This document shows positions 16,963 through 24,375 of a stretch of DNA of 64,000 bases, one piece after another. Location: assembly GCF_013003985.1 (NCBI RefSeq), contig NZ_CP053073.1:806001-870000 (forward strand), given 5' to 3'. The DNA comes from Usitatibacter palustris. Lineage in GTDB: Bacteria > Pseudomonadota > Gammaproteobacteria > Burkholderiales > Usitatibacteraceae. Position 1 is the first letter of the stretch; the number at the start of each line of letters is the position of its first letter. Position numbers and translations under genes: made by a program. Below the pieces are notes generated by a model. It was not told where the DNA came from. It saw only the letters and a list, made by a program, of their open reading frames with translations, and ran no database searches.

Positions 16963-17199
16963 ATGTCGAACAAAGAACAGCAAGCCGCCAACCAGGGCGA
17001 ACTTTCCGACTCGCAGCTCGATAACGTCGCGGGCGGCCAGGAAGTGCGCAAGCTCGAGAAGATCACCGTCACGGCCAAGCGCTCGGATGCCGAGCCCGTG
17101 GTGAAGCTCGAGAAAGTCGTCGTCACCGCCAAGCGCGAGGACATCGACGGCAGCGGCGCGACCATCGCCGCGGTGCACACGAACACCAAGAAGAACTAG
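16963..17199 (+). CDS. Double-glycine-leader peptide precursor with two TonB-box-like repeats
   Basis: 78 residues; the ATG is preceded by aggagg. Residues 1-25 form a leader ending LSDSQLDNVAGG, the pattern cleaved by C39 peptidases in Nif11/nitrile-hydratase-leader and bacteriocin precursors. The predicted 53-residue mature part has no Cys. It contains two 14-residue repeats (29-42 and 47-60) sharing the pattern KLEKxxVTAKRxD. That motif resembles the N-terminal TonB-box segment of TonB-dependent receptors; the receptor at 25382-27730 has IEKVSITATKR. It converges on two NHLM-type exporters (13-bp gap). No modifying enzyme is seen. Role unknown; an exported peptide that touches TonB is a hypothesis. 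Confidence 0.75.
   Translation: MSNKEQQAANQGELSDSQLDNVAGGQEVRKLEKITVTAKRSDAEPVVKLEKVVVTAKREDIDGSGATIAAVHTNTKKN
17047..17142 (+). repeat. Tandem repeat within the peptide precursor gene
   Basis: Bases 17047-17088 and 17101-17142 are near-identical 42-base units in the same frame, separated by 12 bases, both containing aagctcgagaa and accgccaagcgc-like stretches. They encode the two KLEKxxVTAKRxD units. The DNA similarity suggests internal duplication rather than chance. Confidence 0.75.
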
Positions 17200-17212
17200 G
17201 TACTCCGGAGGC

Positions 17213-19366
17213 TCACGCCTCCTGGCGCGCCAGCATGTTCGCGAACTGGCCGGGGACTCCCGCCAGTTCGCCGTAGCTCCCCTGCTGGACGATCTTCCCG
17301 CCTTCGAGCACCACGATGCGGTCGGCTTGCCGCACGGTATCGAGGCGGTGCGCGATCACCAGGCGCGTCGCGTTCATCGTCCGCAATCCTTCGAGCACCG
17401 TGGCCTGCGCGACGCTGTCGAGCGCGCTGGTTGCTTCGTCTAGCAACAACACCTTCGGCTTCTCGACGAGCGCGCGCGCGACGAGCACGCGTTGACGCTG
17501 CCCGCCCGAGATCGTGCTGATGCCTTCACCGACCAGCGTGTACATCCCCATCGGCATCGCTTCGATGTCCGCGGCAACGCCGGCGAGCCTGGCCGCTTCC
17601 CACGCAGCCGTGACGTCGGCATTCGATGCGCCCACGATGTTCGTGAAGAGATCGCCCGCCCAGAGCTTGCCGCTCTGAAGCACCGTGCCCACGCCGCGGC
17701 GCAGGCGCTGAAGGTCCAGCTTCGCGACGTCGATCCCGTCGAAGCTCACGCGGCCCGCCCTCGGGGCCTCGAAACCGAGCAGCAATCGGAAGAGCGTCGT
17801 CTTCCCCGAGCCGCTCGCGCCGACGATCGCGATGAACTCGCCGGCGCGCACCTTCAGGTCGATGCCATGAAGAATATCGGGACCGTCGGGATAGGCGAAG
17901 CTCACGCCCTCAAGTGAAACCTCGCCCCGCGGCGTGTGGCGAACGCCGCCGACGGCCGAGCGCTCCGGCGGCGTCTCGAGGATCGGCTTCGCGCGCTCCC
18001 AGGTGGGCTTCAGGCGCAGCGCATCCATCCAGCTCGCGACGAGCACGTGCACGCCCGCGAGGAGGGCGAAGAGCGCCGTCTGGAAAGCGATGAAGTCGCC
18101 GATCGGCATGCGCGCGGCTTCGGGCTGTTCGGTGATGGCGTGCCACATCAGCGTGTAGATCGCGATGGCCACGGCCGGCTGCAGCACGCTCATCGCGATC
18201 ATCTCGGAGTTCGACAGTTGCGCGCTGCGGCCGGTGAGGGCGCGCAGCTCTTCGTACTTCGCGATCCAGTTGCCGAAGGCGCGCGGCTCGGCCGCCGCGG
18301 CGCGCAGCTTCGCGATCCCGGTGAAGTATTCGAACGAGAGCGCGTTGAGCTCGCCGTCGAGCTTGCCGATGCGCCGCGCGAGCAGCAGCCGCGCCCACCC
18401 GGCGGCGACGGGGATCGCCACCGCGAGGGCGACGGGAATGAGCGCGATCGCCGCGAGCTTCGGGCTGTACCAGAACATCAGCGCGAGGTTCGCAACGAGG
18501 AAGAGGCCCGCGACGAGGGACGACACGATCGTCGCCGCGAGCGTCTGCTGCACCGTGTTCATCGCGGCCATGCGGATCGCGAGGTCGGCGCTCGCGAAGC
18601 GCCGGAAGAATGCGGCGGGCGCAGTGATCACGCGATCGAGCATCGCCGCTTGCACGGCGAGTCCCGCGGACGCCTCGAAGCGAAACAGGGCAAGCGATCT
18701 CGCGACCTGCAGCACGATGAGCGCGAGCCCCGCGGCCGCGAGCCCCACGATGACGAGACCCACGGTCGATGGCGATGCGGCGGGAATCGCCTTGTTGATG
18801 AGAAAGCCCGTCGCGAGGGGCGTCAGCAATCCCACGAGCGCGGCGATGAGCCCGAGCGCCAGGACGAATGCGACGTCGCCACGCCCCGCGCTCCACGCGA
18901 AGGCGAGCGCGTCGCGCGCAGAAAGAGGTTGCGGCGCGAAGCCGCGATGGAACGTGAAGCCGAAGGGCGCGAGGCGCGAGGCGACCTCCGCATCCATGTT
19001 CGTGCTGGTGGGTTTTCCCGTCGCGGGATCGGGCGCCACCATCCGGTAACCGGAGAGCGCACGCGGCAACAGCGCGACCCAACCGGTGCCACCCGGCATC
19101 CGGTCGTTTTCGAGCGCGCGCGCGGCATTGCGGCGCTCGGCGACGCGCGCGAGCATCGGCGGCCCTGTCTCGTTCCACCAGGCGCCGTCGAGAATCGTGC
19201 GGCGCGATCGTACGCCCGCGGCCGCGGCGAGCTCTTCGATAAGCGAGTCGGGCGCGGTATCGGCGCTCGCTTCGGCATCGGGGAAGCGCACGCCGAGCGC
19301 AGGCGCCACGCATTCGAGCGCGGCGCGCAATCCGCTCGACTTGAGGTAGCGGCCCGGATCCTGCAT
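17213..19366 (-). CDS. NHLM-type peptide-export ABC transporter, ATP-binding/permease, no peptidase
   Basis: 717 residues. An N-terminal region of about 150 residues lacks the C39 catalytic motif. A six-helix ABC membrane domain follows (about 165-450), then a nucleotide-binding domain with Walker A GASGSGKTT, signature SGGQRQR, and Walker B VLLLDEATSALDS. This layout matches the second ABC half of NHLM (nitrile hydratase leader microcin) export systems. It would pair with the peptidase-bearing ABC protein encoded just upstream; the start and stop overlap by one base (TGATG). Confidence 0.85.
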   Translation of the reverse strand: MQDPGRYLKSSGLRAALECVAPALGVRFPDAEASADTAPDSLIEELAAAAGVRSRRTILDGAWWNETGPPMLARVAERRNAARALENDRMPGGTGWVALLPRALSGYRMVAPDPATGKPTSTNMDAEVASRLAPFGFTFHRGFAPQPLSARDALAFAWSAGRGDVAFVLALGLIAALVGLLTPLATGFLINKAIPAASPSTVGLVIVGLAAAGLALIVLQVARSLALFRFEASAGLAVQAAMLDRVITAPAAFFRRFASADLAIRMAAMNTVQQTLAATIVSSLVAGLFLVANLALMFWYSPKLAAIALIPVALAVAIPVAAGWARLLLARRIGKLDGELNALSFEYFTGIAKLRAAAAEPRAFGNWIAKYEELRALTGRSAQLSNSEMIAMSVLQPAVAIAIYTLMWHAITEQPEAARMPIGDFIAFQTALFALLAGVHVLVASWMDALRLKPTWERAKPILETPPERSAVGGVRHTPRGEVSLEGVSFAYPDGPDILHGIDLKVRAGEFIAIVGASGSGKTTLFRLLLGFEAPRAGRVSFDGIDVAKLDLQRLRRGVGTVLQSGKLWAGDLFTNIVGASNADVTAAWEAARLAGVAADIEAMPMGMYTLVGEGISTISGGQRQRVLVARALVEKPKVLLLDEATSALDSVAQATVLEGLRTMNATRLVIAHRLDTVRQADRIVVLEGGKIVQQGSYGELAGVPGQFANMLARQEA

Positions 19367-21579
19367 CAGTCCCCCACCGATTCGCCGGCGACGAGCTGCG
19401 CATAGCGGCCGTCGGGCATGGCGAGCAGCTGCGCATGCGTGCCGCGCTCGACGACCTTGCCGCGTTCGAGCACGACGATCTCGTCGGCGTCGCGGACCGT
19501 CGACAGGCGATGCGCGATCACCAGGCACGCGATGCCGCGCTTGCGCAGGTTCGCTTCGACGCGCGCTTCGGATGCGGGGTCGAGCGCGCTGGTCGCTTCG
19601 TCGAGGATCATCAGCGCCGGCGCACGAGCCAGTGCGCGCGCGATCTCGAGGCGCTGGCGTTGTCCGCCGCTCAAATTTCGCGCGCCTTCCTGCAGCGAGG
19701 CGCCGAGGCCGCCTTCGCGCGCGAGGATTTCGTCTTCGAGGGCCGCATCGCGAAGCGCCGCGCGGATCGTCTCGTCGCCGATCGACGGATCCCACAGCGT
19801 GAGGTTCTCGCGCACGCTGCCCTGGAAGAGGACGATGTCCTGGTCCACGTACGCGACCGCCTGCGCCAACGCCTCCCGAACCCAGAGGTCTCGTGGCTGG
19901 CCATTGAAGAGAACCTGCCCCGACCACGGCTTGTAGAGACCGGCGGCGAGGCGGCCGAGCGTGGATTTCCCCGAGCCCGACGAGCCCACCAGCGCGATGC
20001 GCTTGCCCGGCGTGAGCGTGAGCGAGAAATCCTTGATGAGCGGCGGCTCGGTGCGGTTGTACCCGAACTCCACGTTGGTGAACTCGAGCGTGAGCGTGGA
20101 AGGGCCCGCGACCTTGGGCTGCGGACCCTCGATGGCCACGGACTTCTCGTAGTGCAACACGTCGTCGAGCCGCGCGAGGTCTCCGCTCAGCGTCTGCAGC
20201 TGCTGCGTCGCGGCGAAGAGCGAATGCACCGGGGCCGTGAACCCTGCGAGCAGCACCTGGAACGAAACGAGCTGCCCGATCGTGAACTGGCCCTGGATGA
20301 TCGCGATCGTTCCCAGGCCCAGCACCGCGAGCTGCGCGACGAGGCCCAGCAGCGGCGGCACCTGCCCCAGCGTGAGCGAGAGGCGCTGCGCCTGGATGGA
20401 CGCGTTGGTGTACTGGATCTGGAAGCCCATCCACTTGATGAAGAGCGCCTGCTCCTGGCCCGCGGCCTTGATGCTCTCGATGTTCGCGAGCCCACCCGCC
20501 GCCGTGCCTGCGAGCTTTCCCGCGCGTACCGAGAGTTGCTGCGACACTTCCTGCGTGCGCAACGCAAGCACGCGCCACGCGGCGAGCTCGAGCGCGAGGC
20601 AGGCGACCACGATCAGCGTGAGCCCGGGATCGAGCGTCACCATCAATCCGAGGAAGAACACCGCCGTGACGAGGTGCAGCACGACGTAGGCGAGGTCGCT
20701 CGAAACCGTTTCGGCCACGCGGTCGTTCAGGTCCACGCGTGAGGCGATCTCGCCCGCGGAGCGCTGCACGAAGAACTCCATCGGCAGCGAAAGCGCGTGC
20801 GAGACGAAGCGCCGGGCCGAGGAGAGCGACGCCTGCATGAACGTGGACGTGAGCAGGTGCGCCTGCAGCCAGACGAGCGCGGTGCGCAGCACCATGGCGC
20901 CGGTGAGGCCGAGCAGCAGCGGCAAGGCGATCCCCGACATGTGACCGACGAGCACGTCATCGACGAAGCGGCCCATGAGCCAGGGCAGCATCAGGCCGGG
21001 CGCCACGAGTGCCACGCCGATCACGACCGCGAGCGCGATCGCGCCTCTCAGGCCTTCGAGGTATTGCGTGAGCGAGCGCAGCGCCGAGGGCGGCTCGCCG
21101 CCGCGCTCGAAAGCCGGACCCGGCTCGAACGTCAGGACGACGCCGGTGAATGCCGAATCGAATTCCTCGGCATCCACGCGCCGCCGGCCGAGCGCCGGAT
21201 CGTTGAGGACGGCCTTGCCGTCGGCGAAGCCCTCGAAGACGACGAAGTGATTGAAGTTCCAGAAGAGGACCGCGGGCAGCGGCAGCTCGGCGAGCTCGCG
21301 CGGCTCCTTGCGAAAGCCCCGCGCGGTGAGGCCGTGCGTGCGCCCCGCGCGCAGGATGTTGCCCGCCTTGCTGCCGTCACGGCTCACACCGCAATCGACG
21401 CGCAGCACTTCGAGCGGGACGTGGCGCCCGTGGAACGCGAGCACCATGGCCAGGCACGCCGCGCCGCACTCGACGCTTTCCAGCTGGAGGATCGAGGGTG
21501 CGCGCCGGACCGGAGAGTCGGGAAACCGCCGCGACGCGTCCGGCTGTGATTCCTCCGTGCTCAACGCGTCACGAGCCAC
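19366..21579 (-). CDS. NHLM-type ABC exporter with N-terminal C39 peptidase
   Basis: 737 residues with a GTG start. The peptidase C39 domain (about 25-150) shows catalytic Cys38 in ESVECGAACLAM, His111 in FWNFNHFVV and Asp127 in LNDPALG. A membrane domain (about 175-470) and an ATPase domain follow, with Walker A GSSGSGKST, signature SGGQRQR and Walker B LMILDEATSALD. Such proteins cut leaders after the GG pair and export the core peptide. The precursor at 16963-17199 has a fitting leader. The start overlaps the short fusion-protein gene by 19 bases. A later start is possible, but the peptidase motif is fully included either way. Confidence 0.9.
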   Translation of the reverse strand: MARDALSTEESQPDASRRFPDSPVRRAPSILQLESVECGAACLAMVLAFHGRHVPLEVLRVDCGVSRDGSKAGNILRAGRTHGLTARGFRKEPRELAELPLPAVLFWNFNHFVVFEGFADGKAVLNDPALGRRRVDAEEFDSAFTGVVLTFEPGPAFERGGEPPSALRSLTQYLEGLRGAIALAVVIGVALVAPGLMLPWLMGRFVDDVLVGHMSGIALPLLLGLTGAMVLRTALVWLQAHLLTSTFMQASLSSARRFVSHALSLPMEFFVQRSAGEIASRVDLNDRVAETVSSDLAYVVLHLVTAVFFLGLMVTLDPGLTLIVVACLALELAAWRVLALRTQEVSQQLSVRAGKLAGTAAGGLANIESIKAAGQEQALFIKWMGFQIQYTNASIQAQRLSLTLGQVPPLLGLVAQLAVLGLGTIAIIQGQFTIGQLVSFQVLLAGFTAPVHSLFAATQQLQTLSGDLARLDDVLHYEKSVAIEGPQPKVAGPSTLTLEFTNVEFGYNRTEPPLIKDFSLTLTPGKRIALVGSSGSGKSTLGRLAAGLYKPWSGQVLFNGQPRDLWVREALAQAVAYVDQDIVLFQGSVRENLTLWDPSIGDETIRAALRDAALEDEILAREGGLGASLQEGARNLSGGQRQRLEIARALARAPALMILDEATSALDPASEARVEANLRKRGIACLVIAHRLSTVRDADEIVVLERGKVVERGTHAQLLAMPDGRYAQLVAGESVGD

Positions 21580-21737
21580 GTGGTGAAGGCGACCACCGCC
21601 GCGAGGAGCGTCGCGAGCGCGACGAGCAGCGCCACCGGATAACCCGGAAGCTGTAACCGCGCATCGAGGCGATCGGGCGACGCGAGCCGCGCAAGCGCGG
21701 TATCGCGGAACAGCGCGTTCTTTTCCCCGGGCGTCAC
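21561..21737 (-). CDS. Truncated HlyD/NHLM secretion protein (N-terminal helix only)
   Basis: 58 residues from a GTG 5 bp after the stop of the cyclic-nucleotide-binding gene. LFRDTALARLASPDRLD is the typical opening of NHLM membrane-fusion proteins. A single hydrophobic helix (about 32-53) follows and then the stop. Normal members run to several hundred residues with hairpin and barrel domains. Here the peptidase-exporter gene begins before this gene ends, so there is no room for a frameshifted remainder. It may be a decayed fusion protein or a minimal subunit; the full adaptor may lie elsewhere. Confidence 0.6.
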   Translation of the reverse strand: MTPGEKNALFRDTALARLASPDRLDARLQLPGYPVALLVALATLLAAVVAFTTWLVTR

Positions 21738-21742
21738 GGCGG

Positions 21743-22264
21743 TCAGCCCGCCATGCGCTTGAGCATCCGGTCGAAGCGGGCGCCGGCGAGGTGGACGTTG
21801 TCGAGCAGATCGTCGTTGAGCTCGTCCTTCGCGTGCTGGTCGAACGCGCCGCCGTAGCCCATGCGCAGCGTGTTGTGGCGCAGGCGGTCGGCGAGGAACA
21901 CGCACAGCGCGCGGTAGAAGCGCGACGCGAACGCGCTATCGGATGCGAGCTTCGCCTGGACCTTGTCGTTGGCGATCTTGAGCACCGTCGTATCGCTCTC
22001 GACTTCGACCGACACCGCGGTGGGCGCCGGATCGACGAGCGACATCTCGCCGATGATTTCGCCCGACTCCAGGTGTGCGACGAGCGTGCCGTTGGCCGCC
22101 TTCACCGCGAGCTTGCCGTCGAGCACGAAGTAGATCGTGTCGATGCGCGAAGCCAGGGGAATCAGCGTGCTGCCCTTGTCGACGTGCACCCGCTCGCCGG
22201 AACTCGCGAGCCATTCCACGTCACCATCGGTGAGCTGCCCGAAAATGAGCAGGACTTTTCTCAT
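21743..22264 (-). CDS. Cyclic-nucleotide-binding domain protein
   Basis: 173 residues; ATG with a ggag ribosome site. A CRP-like cNMP-binding barrel (about 15-125) contains GSTLIPLASRIDTIYFVLDGKL and SGEIIGEMSLVDPAPTAVSV. There is no helix-turn-helix domain, so it is not a CRP-type transcription factor. In NHLM exporters such domains occur fused to or beside the ABC proteins, probably tuning transport. It heads the export gene run 22264-17213. Confidence 0.85.
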   Translation of the reverse strand: MRKVLLIFGQLTDGDVEWLASSGERVHVDKGSTLIPLASRIDTIYFVLDGKLAVKAANGTLVAHLESGEIIGEMSLVDPAPTAVSVEVESDTTVLKIANDKVQAKLASDSAFASRFYRALCVFLADRLRHNTLRMGYGGAFDQHAKDELNDDLLDNVHLAGARFDRMLKRMAG

Positions 22265-22327
22265 GGTCTCCCCCCGCGCGGGAACCCGCGCCGATGCGCG
22301 ATGGTAGGGGAGATTCGAGGCTCGCGC

Positions 22328-23203
22328 CTAGCGGCCCTGCACGTCGATGACGACGCTCGCCTTCTGGCCCTTGTATTCCCAGGTGATCGTCGCCTTGCCG
22401 GCCTTCAGCGCGCGGAAGTGGCCGTCGTAGTAGCCCCCGAACTTCTCCATCGAGACGATGGCCGGGTTGAGGCTCGTCCACTTGCCCTTGCGGCGCTCAT
22501 CCATGGATACGAGGTAGCTCCCGACGACGCGCGGCTTGATCTGGTAGCTCTCGGTGTTGTAGCCCACGCCGACCCTGCGCGTGTCGCCGAGCGAGTACTT
22601 GGGAGGCGGCGGTGGCGGAGGCGGCGGTGGCGGCTTGGTCGTCGGCAGGCACTGGTCGGAGTTGGTCCACCAGAAATTCTTGCCGTCATTGGAGTGCAGG
22701 CACGTCGCGGAGCCGAACGAGTCCGCGCCGAGCGCCGCGATCTTCACGCCTTCCTTGAGGCCCCACTTCACGGCGCAGGCGCCGGCGGTGCCCATGCACG
22801 TGAGGCCGTCGGTCAACGCGCTGATCACGAGGTCCGGCCAGTTCCTGAGCTGCGGGTTGAGCTGGACGGTCGTGTCGAAGATCTTCACGCCGCCGTCGGG
22901 CTTCGGTCCGGTCGCTGTATGCACTTCACCGCGCACGTAGTAGAAGCTGCCGCACGCAAAGAAAAGTGGCGAGGCGCCGGCCGTCCAGCTGCGGATGCTG
23001 TGCGGCGCGACCCATCCGTAGTCGAGCTGGATGGTCTTGCCGAGGTCGTAGATCGTGACCCACGTCCAGTTCGGCGTCATGTTGGCCGTGTGGATCGTGC
23101 CGCAGCCGGCGCGCGCGGAGGTCGCCGTGAGCGAAAGCGCGGCGGCAACGACGAGGGTGGCGATGAGCGAGATCGCCTTACGGGGGAGGGCGAGGGTGCG
23201 CAT
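22328..23203 (-). CDS. Secreted protein with poly-proline linker and Ig-like C-terminus
   Basis: 291 residues from the ATG at 23203 (another ATG at 23215 is equally weak in ribosome site). A signal peptide ends near SARA (about 30-34). A middle domain has several Cys (for instance CMGTAGAC). An eleven-proline run forms a linker, and a C-terminal domain ends with KATITWEYKGQKASVVIDV, which resembles bacterial Ig-like (Big_2) folds. I do not recognise the family. It lies 63 bp upstream of the cyclic-nucleotide-binding gene on the same strand and could be cotranscribed with the export genes. Confidence 0.7.
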   Translation of the reverse strand: MRTLALPRKAISLIATLVVAAALSLTATSARAGCGTIHTANMTPNWTWVTIYDLGKTIQLDYGWVAPHSIRSWTAGASPLFFACGSFYYVRGEVHTATGPKPDGGVKIFDTTVQLNPQLRNWPDLVISALTDGLTCMGTAGACAVKWGLKEGVKIAALGADSFGSATCLHSNDGKNFWWTNSDQCLPTTKPPPPPPPPPPPKYSLGDTRRVGVGYNTESYQIKPRVVGSYLVSMDERRKGKWTSLNPAIVSMEKFGGYYDGHFRALKAGKATITWEYKGQKASVVIDVQGR

Positions 23204-23262
23204 GAAAGGAATCATGCGTCCGGCATCGCCGGCGCCGCAATGCGACCTACGTCTTGGGACTG

Positions 23263-23330
23263 ATGGTGCCGGGAGTGGGAATCGAACCCACATGGTGTTG
23301 CCACCGCGGGATTTTGAGTCCCGTGCGTCT
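23263..23330 (-). repeat. 68-bp duplicate of the 3' part of tRNA-Leu(CAA)
   Basis: Identical over 68 bases to 24270-24337, covering the CCA end, T arm, variable region, anticodon arm and part of the D arm. The homology stops abruptly at the D-arm side, so no acceptor stem can form and it is not a functional tRNA. Duplications of a tRNA 3' end are the usual footprint of site-specific integration into tRNA genes. Confidence 0.9.
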
Positions 23331-23351
23331 TGATCTGTCCCGGAAGACCAT

Positions 23352-24182
23352 CTAGTTGATGACGCGCGCGGCACCAATTGTAGCGACGGAGGCGGTGCAC
23401 GCTGTCGAGAGTTCCGCATAGACGCCCGACAACCCGTCGATTCCTGCTTCAAGCCTGCGGATGGCGAACTGCCCGGAGCTACCGTTTGTGCAGGAATAAG
23501 ACCCGTTGATGTCCGACACTTTTCCCTGAGGAGTGATGATTCCGCTCAGCGCGCATGAATTGCCCGTGGCATTGCGAACAGTGATCGCGACTGCCGCATT
23601 GTTTTGCGTGATCGTGAAGGTCATCAGATTGTTCAACGAAACCACCGCCGGGAGGGTGCACGAAGCCACTTGCCCGGAGATACCGCCAATGTATGTGCCT
23701 GACAGGTTGTTGATCCGCCAGCTGTACGGGGCGATGTTCTTGGTCACGCTCGCGCCGTTGACCGTGTATGTCAACTGAGCAGCGTTGTAATTACTAAAGG
23801 TGAGCGTCAGGGTTCCAACCTGGGTAACGACAACATTGCCCGGGTTGAAGCTTCCGGCGAAGGGCGGTCCCGATGTTTGATAGAGCGCGCCGGTGAAGAT
23901 GTAGGCGCCCGAAGCATTTGTCCCGACGAACTCCACGGCCGGCGCCGAAAGCCAGAGCGGTTGCGAGTTCGCCCCATACACATAGATCAAGGCAAATATC
24001 GTCTGGCTTTGCTGCGTGATGGTGATGCCCCAGCCCGATTCGTTTGGGTTCCACCACAGCCCCGAAACATCCGCGCTGAAAGTGGTGGCCTTCTCCGCGG
24101 CCCCTTCGTCAGCGGCCTCAACGGATGTCGATACTAGGGTGGCGACGAGCAGCAATCCGGCGATGCGTGCGCAGGCAATCAT
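23352..24182 (-). CDS. Secreted protein of unknown function, SGLWWNPNESGWG family
   Basis: 276 residues; ATG with ggagga 7 bases upstream. A signal peptide of about 22 residues ends at VEAA. The mature start has SGLWWNPNESGWGITIT and FALIYVYGANSQPLWL, a pattern I know from many secreted betaproteobacterial proteins of unknown function, with beta-rich, Asn/Thr/Ser-rich sequence after it. Base composition is visibly more AT-rich than the surrounding genes. It is the only gene between the intact tRNA-Leu and its duplicated 3' fragment, which suggests it came in with the insertion. Confidence 0.8.
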   Translation of the reverse strand: MIACARIAGLLLVATLVSTSVEAADEGAAEKATTFSADVSGLWWNPNESGWGITITQQSQTIFALIYVYGANSQPLWLSAPAVEFVGTNASGAYIFTGALYQTSGPPFAGSFNPGNVVVTQVGTLTLTFSNYNAAQLTYTVNGASVTKNIAPYSWRINNLSGTYIGGISGQVASCTLPAVVSLNNLMTFTITQNNAAVAITVRNATGNSCALSGIITPQGKVSDINGSYSCTNGSSGQFAIRRLEAGIDGLSGVYAELSTACTASVATIGAARVIN

Positions 24183-24270
24183 CCGAGTCCTCCACCAAGC
24201 TGTTCTTGTTCGCAGCACAGATTGCCGCTGTCGGCCTACAGGGTCAAGGCCACTTCCGCCTCGTTGAACA

Positions 24271-24357
24271 TGGTGCCGGGAGTGGGAATCGAACCCACAT
24301 GGTGTTGCCACCGCGGGATTTTGAGTCCCGTGCGTCTACCAATTCCGCCATCCCGGC
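24271..24357 (-). tRNA. tRNA-Leu (anticodon CAA)
   Basis: Read on the minus strand it starts gccgggatggcggaattgg and ends tcccggcacca, giving a seven-pair acceptor stem with encoded CCA. The anticodon stem-loop is cggga-CTCAAAA-tcccg, anticodon CAA. A long variable arm is present, as expected for class II tRNA-Leu. The T arm reads gtgggttcgattcccac. Intact copy; a partial duplicate lies at 23263-23330. Confidence 0.96.
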
Positions 24358-24375
24358 CGGAAGGGGGAGGCGCGA

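Noticed and set aside
22611..22633. GGC/GGT-rich run as a microsatellite or sequencing artefact
   Set aside because: It is in frame and encodes a proline linker between two domains of a secreted protein, which is a common layout.
23264..23330. Second tRNA-Leu gene
   Set aside because: It has the 3' half of the tRNA only. The D-arm end and the 5' acceptor strand are missing, so it is a duplicated fragment.
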